64,000 bases of DNA from Halomonas jincaotanensis. GTDB taxonomy: Bacteria > Pseudomonadota > Gammaproteobacteria > Pseudomonadales > Halomonadaceae. Position 1 is the stretch's first letter. Every line of letters begins with the position of its first letter. Positions 25,425 to 34,792 of this stretch are shown here, one piece after another. The notes beneath the pieces were generated by a model. That model was not told the origin of the DNA, searched no databases, and saw nothing but the letters and a program-made list of their open reading frames with translations. The translations under genes and the position numbers were made by a program. The stretch covers positions 372,001 to 436,000 of the forward strand of contig NZ_JAHCLU010000001.1 in NCBI RefSeq assembly GCF_018448785.1. The letters run 5' to 3'.

Positions 25425-26918
25425 ATGAGTGATCCCTATCTGCGATTCGATGGCATTACTGTCGAGTTCCCCGGCGTGCGGGCCCTTGACGACGTTAGCT
25501 TCGCGGCCCATGCCGGTGAAGTGCATGCCCTGATGGGTGAGAACGGCGCCGGCAAGTCGACCCTCCTCAAGGTGCTCAGTGGTGTGAATCGCGTTACCGA
25601 GGGCGCACTGTGGATCGGTGGTGAGCGCCATGTCTTCGCCAATGCACGCGAAGGCCTGAAACAGGGCATCGCGATCATTTATCAGGAACTGACGTTGTCG
25701 CCCAACATGACGGTGGCCGAGAATCTCCTGCTGGGTCAGTTACCGGCCCACAGGGGCTTTCTCGACAAGCGCCGCATGCAGGCAGAGGCGAGACGCATCC
25801 TGCGTGAACTCGGCGAAGACAATATTCACCCGGCGACGAAGGTGCGCGACCTCTCCATCGGCCAGCAGCAGATGATCGAGATCGGCCGGGCGCTATTGCG
25901 CGATGCCAAGGTGATCGCCTTCGACGAGCCCACCAGTAGCCTCTCGGTGCACGAGATCCGTCAGCTCAAGCGCATCATCAAGCGATTGCGCGACGAAGGG
26001 CGCGTGGTGCTGTATGTCACGCACCGCATGGAGGAGGTGTTCGAGATATGCGATGCCGTGACGGTCTTCCGTGACGGACGCCATATCCGCACGCATGACA
26101 GTCTCGAAACGCTTGACCAAGACACGCTGGTCAGTGAAATGGTCGGGCGTGACATCGAGGATGTCTACGGTTTCCGGTCGCGCCCATTGGGCGAAGCCAT
26201 GATCGAGGTCGATGCCATCGAAGGACATGGCCTCCATGCCCCGGTGAGCTTCGATGTCAGGCGCGGGGAGGTCTTCGGCTTCTTTGGACTGGTGGGTGCG
26301 GGTCGCAGCGAACTGATGCGACTGATCTGCGGCGTGGAGCCTCCCAGCAGTGGCGAGGTGCGCCTCAACGGCAAGGTACGAGCCTTCAGGACCCCGGGGG
26401 AAGCGATCCGTGCCGGCATCGCCATGTGCCCGGAGGATCGCAAGTCACAGGGCATCTTTCCCGTCGCCAGCGTGAGCGACAACCTCAATATCAGCTGTCG
26501 TCGCTTTTTCAAGCGCCTGGGTCTTTTTCGCCATCCTCGGCGCGAACGTGACAACACCGAGCACTATATCCGCCAATTGAGCATCAAGACGCCGGGACCG
26601 CAGACGCGCATCGGTACCCTATCGGGAGGTAACCAACAGAAGGTGATCCTGGCGCGCTGGCTCTCCGAGGAGATCGAGGTGTTTGTCATGGATGAGCCGA
26701 CACGGGGTATCGATGTCGGCGCGCGTCGTGACATTTACAACCTGCTCTATGACCTCGCGGAGCAGGGCAAGTGTGTCGTGGTGATCTCCAGTGACCTGGC
26801 AGAGGTGCGCTCAATCTGTGATCGCATCGCCGTGATGCGTGATGGTGAACTGGTCGACATCGTGCCACGCGAAGCTGCCACTCCCGAGCGATTGCTGGGT
26901 TTGGCGCTGCCCGCCTGA
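25425..26918 (+). CDS. araG: L-arabinose ABC transporter ATP-binding protein AraG
   Basis: Cytoplasmic ATPase with two tandem ABC domains, 497 residues. The first domain has GENGAGKST near 38-46 and the signature [15 protein letters not shown] near 143; the second has the degenerate P-loop [13 protein letters not shown] typical of the sugar CUT2 class, the signature [15 protein letters not shown], and [15 protein letters not shown]. This is the normal CUT2 arrangement. It stands 56 bases after araF and 33 before araH, in the E. coli order F-G-H. Confidence 0.95.
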   Translation: MSDPYLRFDGITVEFPGVRALDDVSFAAHAGEVHALMGENGAGKSTLLKVLSGVNRVTEGALWIGGERHVFANAREGLKQGIAIIYQELTLSPNMTVAENLLLGQLPAHRGFLDKRRMQAEARRILRELGEDNIHPATKVRDLSIGQQQMIEIGRALLRDAKVIAFDEPTSSLSVHEIRQLKRIIKRLRDEGRVVLYVTHRMEEVFEICDAVTVFRDGRHIRTHDSLETLDQDTLVSEMVGRDIEDVYGFRSRPLGEAMIEVDAIEGHGLHAPVSFDVRRGEVFGFFGLVGAGRSELMRLICGVEPPSSGEVRLNGKVRAFRTPGEAIRAGIAMCPEDRKSQGIFPVASVSDNLNISCRRFFKRLGLFRHPRRERDNTEHYIRQLSIKTPGPQTRIGTLSGGNQQKVILARWLSEEIEVFVMDEPTRGIDVGARRDIYNLLYDLAEQGKCVVVISSDLAEVRSICDRIAVMRDGELVDIVPREAATPERLLGLALPA

Positions 26919-26951
26919 CACCGCAATGACTGATCTGACGAGAGATGACTC

Positions 26952-27968
26952 ATGACAACCAAAAAACTAGCCACCCAGGATGATGGGGAGATTGCCAGCA
27001 AGCCGCAAGGCCGTCAGCGTCTCGCCAAGCCGCTGCGAGCCATGCTGGACACTTCCGGTCTGATCGGTATCTTCCTGATCCTCTTCATCGCCCTGTCCAT
27101 TTTCATTCCCGACTTCCTCACCAGCCGCAACATGGTGGGGCTGCTGTTATCGGTGACGCTGATCGGCACCATCGCCACTACCATGATGATGGTGCTGGCG
27201 CTGGGCGAAGTGGACCTCTCGGTAGCCTCCATCGTGGCCTTCGCCGGGGTAGTGGCGGCCGTTGTCACCTCCGCCAGCGGTAGTGTGGTGATTGGGGTGC
27301 TGGGCGGTGTGGCCGCGGGAGGTGCGGTGGGCGCCTTCAATGGTTTCGTGGTGGCGCGCTTTGGCATTAACTCCCTGATTGCCACCCTGGCCGCCATGGA
27401 GTTCGTGCGCGGCCTCGCCTACATCACCTCCGGTGGCGATGCGGTGATGATCACCGTGCCGGCTTTCTTTGATCTGGGCAGTGCTTCCTTCCTGGGGCTG
27501 ACGCTGCCGGTATGGACCATGATTGTCTGTTTCGTGATCTTCGGGGTGCTCCTCAATATGACCGCTTTTGGTCGCAATGTTCTGGCGACCGGGGGTAATG
27601 CAGAGGCCTCTGCCCTGGCCGGCGTCAACGTGCGTCGCCTCAAGATCATCGTGTTTGGACTCCAGGGGGTCGTGGCCGGCATCGCTGGCGTGCTCCTGAC
27701 CTCACGCATGGGCCTGGGTGATCCCAATACCTCGATGGGCCTTGAACTCGCCGTCATCTCGGCCTGCGTGCTGGGCGGTGTCGCGCTGTCAGGTGGGGTC
27801 GCATCGATTACGGGTGTCCTGGTCGGGGTGTTGATCATGGGCTGCGTCCAGAACGCCATGGGCCTGCTCAATGTGCCAACCTTTTATCAGTACTTGGTAA
27901 GAGGCGCTATCCTTCTGCTGGCCGTGATGTTTGACCGCTGGAAGCAGACCCGACGCCAGCGTGGCTGA
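26952..27968 (+). CDS. araH: L-arabinose ABC transporter permease AraH
   Basis: Inner-membrane permease of the CUT2 family, 338 residues with about ten hydrophobic segments after a hydrophilic N-terminal tail of some 30 residues. Family blocks include GEVDLSVASIVAF near residue 86, NGFVVARFGINSLIATLAAM near 130 and GGVALSGGVASITGVLVG near 275. Completes the araFGH importer. The L-arabonate dehydratase gene follows after 45 bases behind TTAGGAGAGATG. Confidence 0.94.
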   Translation: MTTKKLATQDDGEIASKPQGRQRLAKPLRAMLDTSGLIGIFLILFIALSIFIPDFLTSRNMVGLLLSVTLIGTIATTMMMVLALGEVDLSVASIVAFAGVVAAVVTSASGSVVIGVLGGVAAGGAVGAFNGFVVARFGINSLIATLAAMEFVRGLAYITSGGDAVMITVPAFFDLGSASFLGLTLPVWTMIVCFVIFGVLLNMTAFGRNVLATGGNAEASALAGVNVRRLKIIVFGLQGVVAGIAGVLLTSRMGLGDPNTSMGLELAVISACVLGGVALSGGVASITGVLVGVLIMGCVQNAMGLLNVPTFYQYLVRGAILLLAVMFDRWKQTRRQRG

Positions 27969-28013
27969 CTCGACTCACTCCATGAGCCCTATTCCCGTTA
28001 GGAGAGATGAATC

Positions 28014-29759
28014 ATGACTGATCGCAAGCGACCGTTACGCAGTGCCGAGTGGTTCGGCAGCGCCGACAAGAACGGCTTCATGTACCGCAGCTGGATGAAG
28101 AACCAGGGCATTCCCGACCACGAATTCCAGGGCAAGCCGATCATCGGTATCTGCAATACCTGGTCGGAGCTGACGCCCTGCAATGCTCACTTTCGCAAGC
28201 TCGCCGAGCACGTCAAGCAGGGCGTGCTGGAAGCCGGCGGCTACCCGGTGGAATTCCCGGTGTTCTCCAACGGCGAGTCGAACCTAAGGCCCACGGCGAT
28301 GTTCACCCGCAACCTGGCGAGCATGGACGTCGAGGAGGCGATTCGCGGCAATCCCATGGATGCGGTGGTACTGCTGGTGGGCTGTGACAAGACAACGCCG
28401 GCGCTGTTGATGGGTGCGGCGAGCTGTGACATCCCCACCATCGTGGTCACCGGCGGGCCGATGCTCAACGGCAAGCACCAAGGCAAGGACATCGGCTCGG
28501 GCACCGTCGTCTGGCAGCTTTCCGAGCAGGTCAAGGCCGGCAAGATCTCCATGCACGATTTCATGGCCGCCGAGGCGGGCATGTCGCGCTCGGCCGGCAC
28601 CTGCAACACCATGGGCACGGCCTCGACCATGGCCTGCATGGCCGAGTCACTTGGGACCTCGCTGCCGCACAATGCCGCCATTCCTGCCGTGGACTCGCGT
28701 CGCTATGTGCTGGCCCATCTCTCCGGCAACCGCGTCGTCGACATGGTGAATGAAGACCTGACCCTGTCGAAGGTGTTGACGCGTGAGGCGTTCGAAAATG
28801 CCATCCGTACCAATGCCGCCATTGGTGGCTCGACCAATGCAGTGATTCACCTCAAGGCGATCGCCGGGCGCATCGGTGTGGACCTTACCCTGGAAGATTG
28901 GACCCGCGTTGGTCGTGGCACGCCGACCATCGTCGACCTACAGCCATCGGGACGTTTCCTGATGGAGGAGTTCTACTATGCCGGTGGCCTGCCCGCGGTG
29001 CTACGACGGCTGGGTGAGGCCGACCGTTTGCCACACAAGGATGCCCTGACCGTCAATGGCAAGACGTTGTGGGAAAACGTTCAGGATGCGCCTCTCTATA
29101 ATGATGCGGTGATTCGTCCGCTGGATTCTCCATTGGTCCCCGATGGGGGAATGTGCGTGCTTCGTGGCAACCTGGCGCCCCAAGGGGCGGTATTGAAACC
29201 ATCGGCTGCCACCCCTGAGCTAATGACGCATCGCGGCAAGGCGGTGGTCTTCGAGGATTTCGACGACTACAAGGCGCGCATCAATGATCCTGCACTGGAT
29301 GTCGACGCCGACAGTATCCTGGTGATGAAGAACTGCGGCCCTCGCGGCTATCACGGCATGGCGGAGGTCGGCAATATGGGCCTGCCGTCGAAGCTGCTCG
29401 AGCAGGGCGTCACTGACATGGTGCGTATTTCCGATGCGCGGATGAGTGGCACCGCCTACGGCACCGTGGTGCTGCATGTGGCGCCGGAAGCCGCTGCCGG
29501 CGGCCCGCTGGCGGTAGTGTGCAACGGCGACTGGATCGAGCTCGATTGTGAGACGGGGCGGTTGAACCTGGAAGTCAGTGACGACGAGCTGGCGTCGCGG
29601 CTTGCGCAAAGCAATCCCACCGAGGCGTCACGGCGTATCGCCAGCGATGGCGGTTATCGTCAGCTGTACATCGAGCATGTGCTCCAGGCCGATGAGGGCT
29701 GCGACTTTGATTTTCTGGTGGGATGCCGTGGTTCAGAAGTGCCGCGTCACTCTCACTGA
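28014..29759 (+). CDS. L-arabonate dehydratase (IlvD/Edd family)
   Basis: Fe-S dehydratase converting L-arabonate to L-2-keto-3-deoxyarabonate, 581 residues. Cluster cysteines C56 (NTWSELTPC), C124 (VGCDKTTPA) and C197 ([12 protein letters not shown]) sit three residues before the [2Fe-2S] ligands I recall for the Rhizobium leguminosarum L-arabinonate dehydratase, and the overall length agrees. The C-terminal serine motif DARMSGTAYG is present. In the Azospirillum scheme this gene is called araC, unrelated to the E. coli regulator, so I leave the symbol blank. Overlaps by a base with an unused ATG; the lactonase gene follows 17 bases on. Ordinary start with GGAGAG. Confidence 0.92.
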   Translation: MTDRKRPLRSAEWFGSADKNGFMYRSWMKNQGIPDHEFQGKPIIGICNTWSELTPCNAHFRKLAEHVKQGVLEAGGYPVEFPVFSNGESNLRPTAMFTRNLASMDVEEAIRGNPMDAVVLLVGCDKTTPALLMGAASCDIPTIVVTGGPMLNGKHQGKDIGSGTVVWQLSEQVKAGKISMHDFMAAEAGMSRSAGTCNTMGTASTMACMAESLGTSLPHNAAIPAVDSRRYVLAHLSGNRVVDMVNEDLTLSKVLTREAFENAIRTNAAIGGSTNAVIHLKAIAGRIGVDLTLEDWTRVGRGTPTIVDLQPSGRFLMEEFYYAGGLPAVLRRLGEADRLPHKDALTVNGKTLWENVQDAPLYNDAVIRPLDSPLVPDGGMCVLRGNLAPQGAVLKPSAATPELMTHRGKAVVFEDFDDYKARINDPALDVDADSILVMKNCGPRGYHGMAEVGNMGLPSKLLEQGVTDMVRISDARMSGTAYGTVVLHVAPEAAAGGPLAVVCNGDWIELDCETGRLNLEVSDDELASRLAQSNPTEASRRIASDGGYRQLYIEHVLQADEGCDFDFLVGCRGSEVPRHSH

Positions 29760-29776
29760 TGCCGGGAGGCGCTGTC

Positions 29777-30673
29777 ATGGTCGATGCCTCGATGATCGAG
29801 TGCGTCTGGTCCGGAAGGGCCAGGCTCGGCGAGGGACCGGTATGGTGCCCGGATCGTGGCGATGCGGGACAACTGCTGTTCGTGGATATCCTCGGGTCGC
29901 GACTGCATGTCCATGATCTCGCGAGTCGTAATACTCATGGTTGGAAGATGGACGAGGCCTGTTGCTGGCTGGTGCCACGCAGTGACGGCGATGGATTTAT
30001 CGCCGGGTTGCGTTCTCGGCTGGTGCATTTGCGCCTGGATGACGCTGGGCCTCATCTAGTATCAGAGTGGACGACTCCCCTTGGAGAACCCGCCGGTAAC
30101 CGTTTCAATGATGCCAAGGTGGATGCCCAAGGTCGCCTGTGGTTCGGCTCCATGGATGATGCTGCCAAGCACTCAAGCGGTTCTCTGTATTGCCTCGTCG
30201 AGAGGAACATCGCTTGCCAGGATACTGGCTATCGCGTAGCCAACGGCCCAGCCATTACCCCCGATGGTCGCACCCTCTATCACAGTGACACGCCTCGTGG
30301 CGTCATATACGCCTTTGATCTCTCGGCCTCGGGTAAGCTGACCGGTAAACGCGAACACATCCGCTTCTCCGCTACCCAGGGGTATCCGGATGGGATGACC
30401 TGCGATTCCGAAGGAGGTCTTTGGGTAGCGCACTGGGATGGCGGACGCCTGAGCCGTTTTCGTGTTGATGGCGTCCTGGATGAGACACTGCCGCTGCCGG
30501 CTTCGCGGGTTACCTCTTGTGCCTTCGGCGGGGTGGATCTGGATCAGCTTTTCATCACCACTGCCGCATTCGAACGCGACGGCGAGCCTTCCGCCGGTGG
30601 CCTATTTCGCGTGGTAGCGGGGTTCCGCGGATTACCACCAGAACGCTTCGCGATTTCCGGAGATTCAGCGTGA
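29777..30673 (+). CDS. SMP-30/gluconolactonase-family sugar lactonase (L-arabinonolactonase)
   Basis: Six-bladed propeller lactonase, 298 residues from ATG 29777 (MVDASMIECVWSG), chosen for GGGAGG eight bases upstream. Metal-binding residues expected of the family are visible: E in LGEGPVWCP near residue 19, N in NRFNDAKVDAQGRLWFG near 100, N in RVANGPAITPDG near 148 and D in GYPDGMTCDSEGGLWVA near 198. It hydrolyses the lactone made by the MocA-family dehydrogenase to L-arabonate. Its TGA overlaps the GTG of the next gene, indicating coupling. Confidence 0.91.
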   Translation: MVDASMIECVWSGRARLGEGPVWCPDRGDAGQLLFVDILGSRLHVHDLASRNTHGWKMDEACCWLVPRSDGDGFIAGLRSRLVHLRLDDAGPHLVSEWTTPLGEPAGNRFNDAKVDAQGRLWFGSMDDAAKHSSGSLYCLVERNIACQDTGYRVANGPAITPDGRTLYHSDTPRGVIYAFDLSASGKLTGKREHIRFSATQGYPDGMTCDSEGGLWVAHWDGGRLSRFRVDGVLDETLPLPASRVTSCAFGGVDLDQLFITTAAFERDGEPSAGGLFRVVAGFRGLPPERFAISGDSA

Positions 30674-31446
30674 GTGACAGGCTGTCGGGTAAGCGTATCT
30701 TTATTACCGGCGCCGCGGCCGGTATCGGTTACGCTATTGCCGATGCCTGTGCTCAAGAGGGGGCGTCGCTTTGCCTGGCCGATCGAGATGGTGAAGGCGT
30801 TAGCCAGTTGGCGGAGACGCTGGCTGATAAAGGGTGCCATGTATTAGCGGTGAGCTGCGATATCACTGATCGCCCCTCGGTGGAAGCGGCCGTGTCGCGC
30901 GCTCGAGATGCGCTGGGCCCGTTGACCACCCTGATCAATAACGCCGGCATGAATGTCTTCCATGAGCCATTGTCGATGCCTGAAGAAGCCTGGCAGCGCT
31001 GCCTTTCGGTCGATCTTGAAGGTGCCTGGCACTGCAGCCGGGCCGTATTGCCCGACCTGCTCCATCATGGAGGTGGAGCCATCGTCAATATCGCTTCGAC
31101 CCATGCCTTTTCGATTATCCGGGGCTGCTTCCCTTATCCGGTCGCTAAGCATGGCTTGATTGGACTGACACGCGCCTTGGGCATCGAGTACGCTGCACAA
31201 GGGGTTCGCGTCAACGCCATCGCTCCGGGCTATATCGCCACGCCCGCGGTCGAAGCGCACTGGCAAACCTTCGCCGATCCGGCCGCGGCACGTGCAAATA
31301 TTGAAAGCTTGCTGCCGCCGGGGCGGATGGGATGTCCTCGGGAAGTCGCGATGACAGCGGTATTTTTGGCATCGGACGAGGCCCCCTTTATCAATGCCAG
31401 CTGCCTAACCATCGATGGTGGACGTAGTGTCCTCTATCATGATTGA
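30670..31446 (+). CDS. Short-chain dehydrogenase/reductase, sugar-pathway type
   Basis: Classical SDR, 258 residues, starting with GTG 30670 (GGAG nine bases upstream); four bases overlap with the lactonase gene. It has TGAAAGIGYAIADACAQEG for cofactor binding, NNAG near residue 95, and catalytic S and YPVAKHGLIGLTR. The ADRDG after the second strand points to NAD rather than NADP. Possible roles are an alternative pentose 1-dehydrogenase (L-arabinose or D-xylose) or a 2-keto-3-deoxypentonate 4-dehydrogenase as in the oxidative pentose route of Herbaspirillum. The context fits either. No signs of damage. Confidence 0.88.
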   Translation: MSDRLSGKRIFITGAAAGIGYAIADACAQEGASLCLADRDGEGVSQLAETLADKGCHVLAVSCDITDRPSVEAAVSRARDALGPLTTLINNAGMNVFHEPLSMPEEAWQRCLSVDLEGAWHCSRAVLPDLLHHGGGAIVNIASTHAFSIIRGCFPYPVAKHGLIGLTRALGIEYAAQGVRVNAIAPGYIATPAVEAHWQTFADPAAARANIESLLPPGRMGCPREVAMTAVFLASDEAPFINASCLTIDGGRSVLYHD

Positions 31447-31541
31447 TAACGGACCCTCTGCGGTAAGTGGAACATCGCCCACGAGCCGGCATGATGGTCA
31501 CCCTCTTTCGATGTATTTTCTGACCTTCCTTAGGCACTACT

Positions 31542-33347
31542 ATGAGTGATCACAAGTATCCGATAAGCCCCGACCAGCTTCGCTCCCGCTGGTGGTTCGA
31601 TAATCCCGAGCATCCCGGGACCACGGCGCTGTGCATCGAGCGCTATTTGAACTACGGCATGACGCTGGACGAGCTGACCAGCGGCAAGCCGATCATCGGC
31701 ATCGCCCAGTCGGGGTCTGACCTGACCCCGTGCAATCGTCACCACATCGAGCTGGTCAAGCGGGTCAAGGACGGCATCCGGGCGGCAGGCGGCGTGCCGT
31801 TCGAGTTTCCCATGCATCCGATCCACGAAAACGTGCGCCGGCCCACGGCGGCGCTGGATCGCAACCTCGCCTACCTGGGGCTGGTCGAGGTGCTGCATGG
31901 CTATCCGCTGGATGGCGTGGTGCTGACCACCGGCTGCGACAAGACCACGCCGGCATGCCTGATGGCCGCCGCCACGGTCAACATTCCGGCTATCGTGCTT
32001 TCCGGGGGGCCGATGCTCAACGGCTGGCGCCAAGGCGAGCGTGTCGGCTCGGGAACCATTATCTGGGAATTACGTAAGCGCCTGGCCGCCGGCGATATCG
32101 ACTATGACGAGTTCCTGGCACGCGGCGCCGACTCGGCGCCGTCGATCGGCCACTGCAACACCATGGGCACGGCCTCGTCGATGAACTCCATGGCTGAGGC
32201 GTTGGGCATGAGCCTGCCCGGCTCGGCCATGATTCCGGCGCCCTACAAGGAGCGGGCGATGGTGGCCTACCAGACCGGCGAGCGCAGCGTCGAGATGGTC
32301 TGGGACGACCTGCGGCCCAGCGACATCCTGACCCGCGAAGCCTTCGAGAATGCCATCGTGGTCTGCTCGGCGCTGGGGGGGTCGTCCAACGCGCCGGTCC
32401 ACATCAATGCCATCGCAAGGCACGCCGGGATCGAGCTGAGCAACGATGACTGGCAGCGGCTAGGTCATGAGATCCCGCTATTGGCCAACGTCATGCCGGC
32501 CGGCGTCTATCTCTCCGAGGAGTTCTATCGAGCCGGTGGCGTGCCGGCGGTGATGACCGAGCTGATGGGCGCAGGTCATCTGCACGGTGAGGTCATGACC
32601 ATCAACGGCCAGACGCTTGCCGATAACGTGAAAGGGCGCGAAACAAGTGACGATGACGTGATTCGCCGCTACGCCAATCCGTTGGTCGAGCACGCCGGCT
32701 TCCTCAATCTCAAGGGCAATCTCTTCGACTCGGCATTGATGAAGACCAGCGTCATCTCGCCCGACTTTCGCCGTCGTTTTCTCTCCGACCCCGACGACCC
32801 CAATGCCTTCGACGGCAAGGTGGTGGTCTTCGACGGTTCCGAGGATTACCACGCGCGGATCGACGATCCCGCGCTGGGTATCGACGAGCGCACCATCCTG
32901 GTCATGCGTGGCGCCGGACCGGTGGGCCACCCGGGCGGCGCCGAGGTGGTCAACATGCAGCCGCCGGAGGCCCTCATCAAACAGGGCGTCGAATCGCTGC
33001 CTTGCCTTGGCGATGGCCGTCAGTCCGGTACCTCGGGCTCACCCTCGATCCTCAATGCCTCACCCGAGGCGGCCACCGGTGGCGGGCTTGCGCTGCTGGA
33101 AAGCGGCGACTGGTTGCGCGTCGACCTCGGCCGCGGCGAGGTTCGCCTGAAGATCGATGACGACGAACTCAAGGCGCGGCGCGAGCGGCTCGACGCCAAC
33201 GGTGGCTATCGCTATCCAGACCATCAGACGCCCTGGCAGGAGATCCAGCGCGTCCTGGTCGAGCCGTTGGACCGCGGCATGACGCTGGAGCCTGCCACCA
33301 AATATCGTGACGTTGCTCGGCGCAGTCCGCCGCGGGATAACCACTGA
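31542..33347 (+). CDS. XylD-type pentonate dehydratase (D-xylonate dehydratase-like, IlvD/Edd family)
   Basis: Second Fe-S sugar-acid dehydratase, 601 residues. It carries cluster cysteines C64 (SGSDLTPC), C132 ([11 protein letters not shown]) and C205 ([11 protein letters not shown]) and ends in a C-terminal extension ([19 protein letters not shown]) found in the XylD branch, which makes it longer than the arabonate enzyme at 28014. The two share a fold but clearly belong to different branches. Probable reaction: D-xylonate to 2-keto-3-deoxyxylonate, feeding the same FAH and KGSADH steps. It is 95 bases after the SDR gene, with only a weak ribosome site (TAGG), and nearly abuts the convergent kduD stop codon (4 bases). 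Confidence 0.87.
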   Translation: MSDHKYPISPDQLRSRWWFDNPEHPGTTALCIERYLNYGMTLDELTSGKPIIGIAQSGSDLTPCNRHHIELVKRVKDGIRAAGGVPFEFPMHPIHENVRRPTAALDRNLAYLGLVEVLHGYPLDGVVLTTGCDKTTPACLMAAATVNIPAIVLSGGPMLNGWRQGERVGSGTIIWELRKRLAAGDIDYDEFLARGADSAPSIGHCNTMGTASSMNSMAEALGMSLPGSAMIPAPYKERAMVAYQTGERSVEMVWDDLRPSDILTREAFENAIVVCSALGGSSNAPVHINAIARHAGIELSNDDWQRLGHEIPLLANVMPAGVYLSEEFYRAGGVPAVMTELMGAGHLHGEVMTINGQTLADNVKGRETSDDDVIRRYANPLVEHAGFLNLKGNLFDSALMKTSVISPDFRRRFLSDPDDPNAFDGKVVVFDGSEDYHARIDDPALGIDERTILVMRGAGPVGHPGGAEVVNMQPPEALIKQGVESLPCLGDGRQSGTSGSPSILNASPEAATGGGLALLESGDWLRVDLGRGEVRLKIDDDELKARRERLDANGGYRYPDHQTPWQEIQRVLVEPLDRGMTLEPATKYRDVARRSPPRDNH

Positions 33348-33351
33348 GGCT

Positions 33352-34104
33352 TCAGCGGGCCATCCAGCCGCCGTCCACTGCCAGCGCATGACCGTTGACG
33401 TAGGCGGCGGCGGGGGAGCAGAGAAAGACCACGGCTCCGGCCAGGTCGTCCGGCGTGCCCCAGCGCCCGGCGGGAATGCGTCCGAGTATCTCCGCGCTGC
33501 GGTTTTCATCGTCGCGCAGTGCCTGGGTGTTGTCCGTGGCCATGTAGCCGGGGGCAATGGCATTGACGGTGATCCCGTATGCCGCCCACTCGTTGGCGAG
33601 CGACCGTGTCAGGCCGAGTATCCCGCTCTTGCTGGCGGTATACGAGGGCACTCGAATGCCCCCCTGGAAAGAGAGTATTGATGCGATATTGACGATTCGT
33701 CCCGCTGCCTGGCGCTCGACCAGGTGGCGCCCGACCTGCTGGGCGAGGAAGAACGCCGCCTTGAGATTGACGTCGACCACCTCATCCCAGTCGGCTTCGG
33801 AGAATTCCAGCGCCGGCGCCCGGCGGATGGTGCCGGCATTGTTGACCAGAATATCCAGCTGACTGGCTTGATCGAGGGCGCGCGCGACGATATCGGCGGG
33901 TGAGTCCTTGCCGAGTGCGGCCTCGACATCGAAGAAGCGTCGACCCTGGGCTTCCACGGCGGCACGTGTCTCGGGCGCCGGGCGACGGTTCACGCCGACG
34001 ATGTCGGCGCCGGCGTTTGCCAGGGCCACGGCCATGGCCTGACCGAGGCCCTTGTTGCAGCCGGTGACCATGCCCACCTGACTCTCCAACGAGAAAAGAT
34101 TCAC
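33352..34104 (-). CDS. kduD: 2-dehydro-3-deoxy-D-gluconate 5-dehydrogenase (KduD)
   Basis: SDR, 250 residues, strongly colinear with E. coli KduD: LDILVNNAGTIRRAPALEFS, the block NIASILSFQGGIRVPSYTAS followed by KSGILGL, APGYMATDNTQALR and RIPAGRWGTPDDL. The active site is S-Y-K (SYTASK). It interconverts 2,5-diketo-3-deoxygluconate and KDG in hexuronate breakdown; KduD relatives are promiscuous toward related ketoses. The partner isomerase kduI is not in the window. It initiates at GTG 34104 with AAGGAGCG upstream, 28 bases after the HAD gene, third in a minus-strand operon that converges on the XylD-type gene. Confidence 0.92.
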   Translation of the reverse strand: MNLFSLESQVGMVTGCNKGLGQAMAVALANAGADIVGVNRRPAPETRAAVEAQGRRFFDVEAALGKDSPADIVARALDQASQLDILVNNAGTIRRAPALEFSEADWDEVVDVNLKAAFFLAQQVGRHLVERQAAGRIVNIASILSFQGGIRVPSYTASKSGILGLTRSLANEWAAYGITVNAIAPGYMATDNTQALRDDENRSAEILGRIPAGRWGTPDDLAGAVVFLCSPAAAYVNGHALAVDGGWMAR

Positions 34105-34132
34105 GGTTACGCTCCTTGTTACAAGGTAGGGA

Positions 34133-34792
34133 TCATTTCGTCAGGCCCCGAATGACTTGCGGCAGTTCGCTGGCATGACGGATCGCGATGGCGCCGGCTG
34201 GCGTCACCTCTTCATCGGGAAAGTGATTGAGATGAATGACCCGCATGCCGGCTTCCAGGCCGGCTGCCACTCCCACCGCGGCATCGTCGATCACCACGCA
34301 GTGTTCGGGGGCAACGCCCATCCCCTCGGCGGCCTTCAGGAACAGCACAGGATCGGGTTTCCAGACACCCAGCGTATAGGCGCTGAACAGGTTATCGGTA
34401 AAATGATGCGCCAGCTGGGTGCTCTGCATGGCGCAGCGGATCTTGTGCTCCGGACCGTTGGAAACGATGGCCTTGGGGTGCTCGGCCAGGGCGTCGAGGG
34501 CCTCGGGGATGCCGGCGATGGCGACGAGCTCGGCGCGCATTCGTGCCTCCATCGCCTCGCGCATTTCCGCTTCCATCACCGGGAAGCGACTCTCCTCGAG
34601 GGCGCCATGGCGTCCTTCCAGCGTCTCGATGATCGACTTGAAGCGCACGCCGCGAAATTCCTCCATGTACTGGCGAGCGGTGAAGGGTAGACCAAAAACG
34701 GGCAGAAGCTCACCCATGACCGTGGCGAGCAGGATCTCGCTGTCGACCAGGGTGCCATCGGAGTCGAAGAGCAGGCAGAGCGGCTGGGTCAT
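34133..34792 (-). CDS. HAD-superfamily phosphatase (YieH/phosphogluconate phosphatase-like)
   Basis: Haloacid-dehalogenase family hydrolase, 219 residues. Motif I is FDSDGTLVDSE near residue 9, motif II VSNGPEHK near 110, the motif III lysine in WKPDPVLFLKAA near 144, and motif IV VIDDAAVG near 166. Motif I has the nucleophile in DSDGT rather than DxDGT with a large middle residue, still standard. YieH-like proteins dephosphorylate 6-phosphogluconate and similar sugar phosphates. Its ATG overlaps the stop of the GhrB-like gene by four bases, so it is coupled to it. Role in the operon unclear, possibly clean-up of phosphorylated sugar acids. Confidence 0.87.
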   Translation of the reverse strand: MTQPLCLLFDSDGTLVDSEILLATVMGELLPVFGLPFTARQYMEEFRGVRFKSIIETLEGRHGALEESRFPVMEAEMREAMEARMRAELVAIAGIPEALDALAEHPKAIVSNGPEHKIRCAMQSTQLAHHFTDNLFSAYTLGVWKPDPVLFLKAAEGMGVAPEHCVVIDDAAVGVAAGLEAGMRVIHLNHFPDEEVTPAGAIAIRHASELPQVIRGLTK

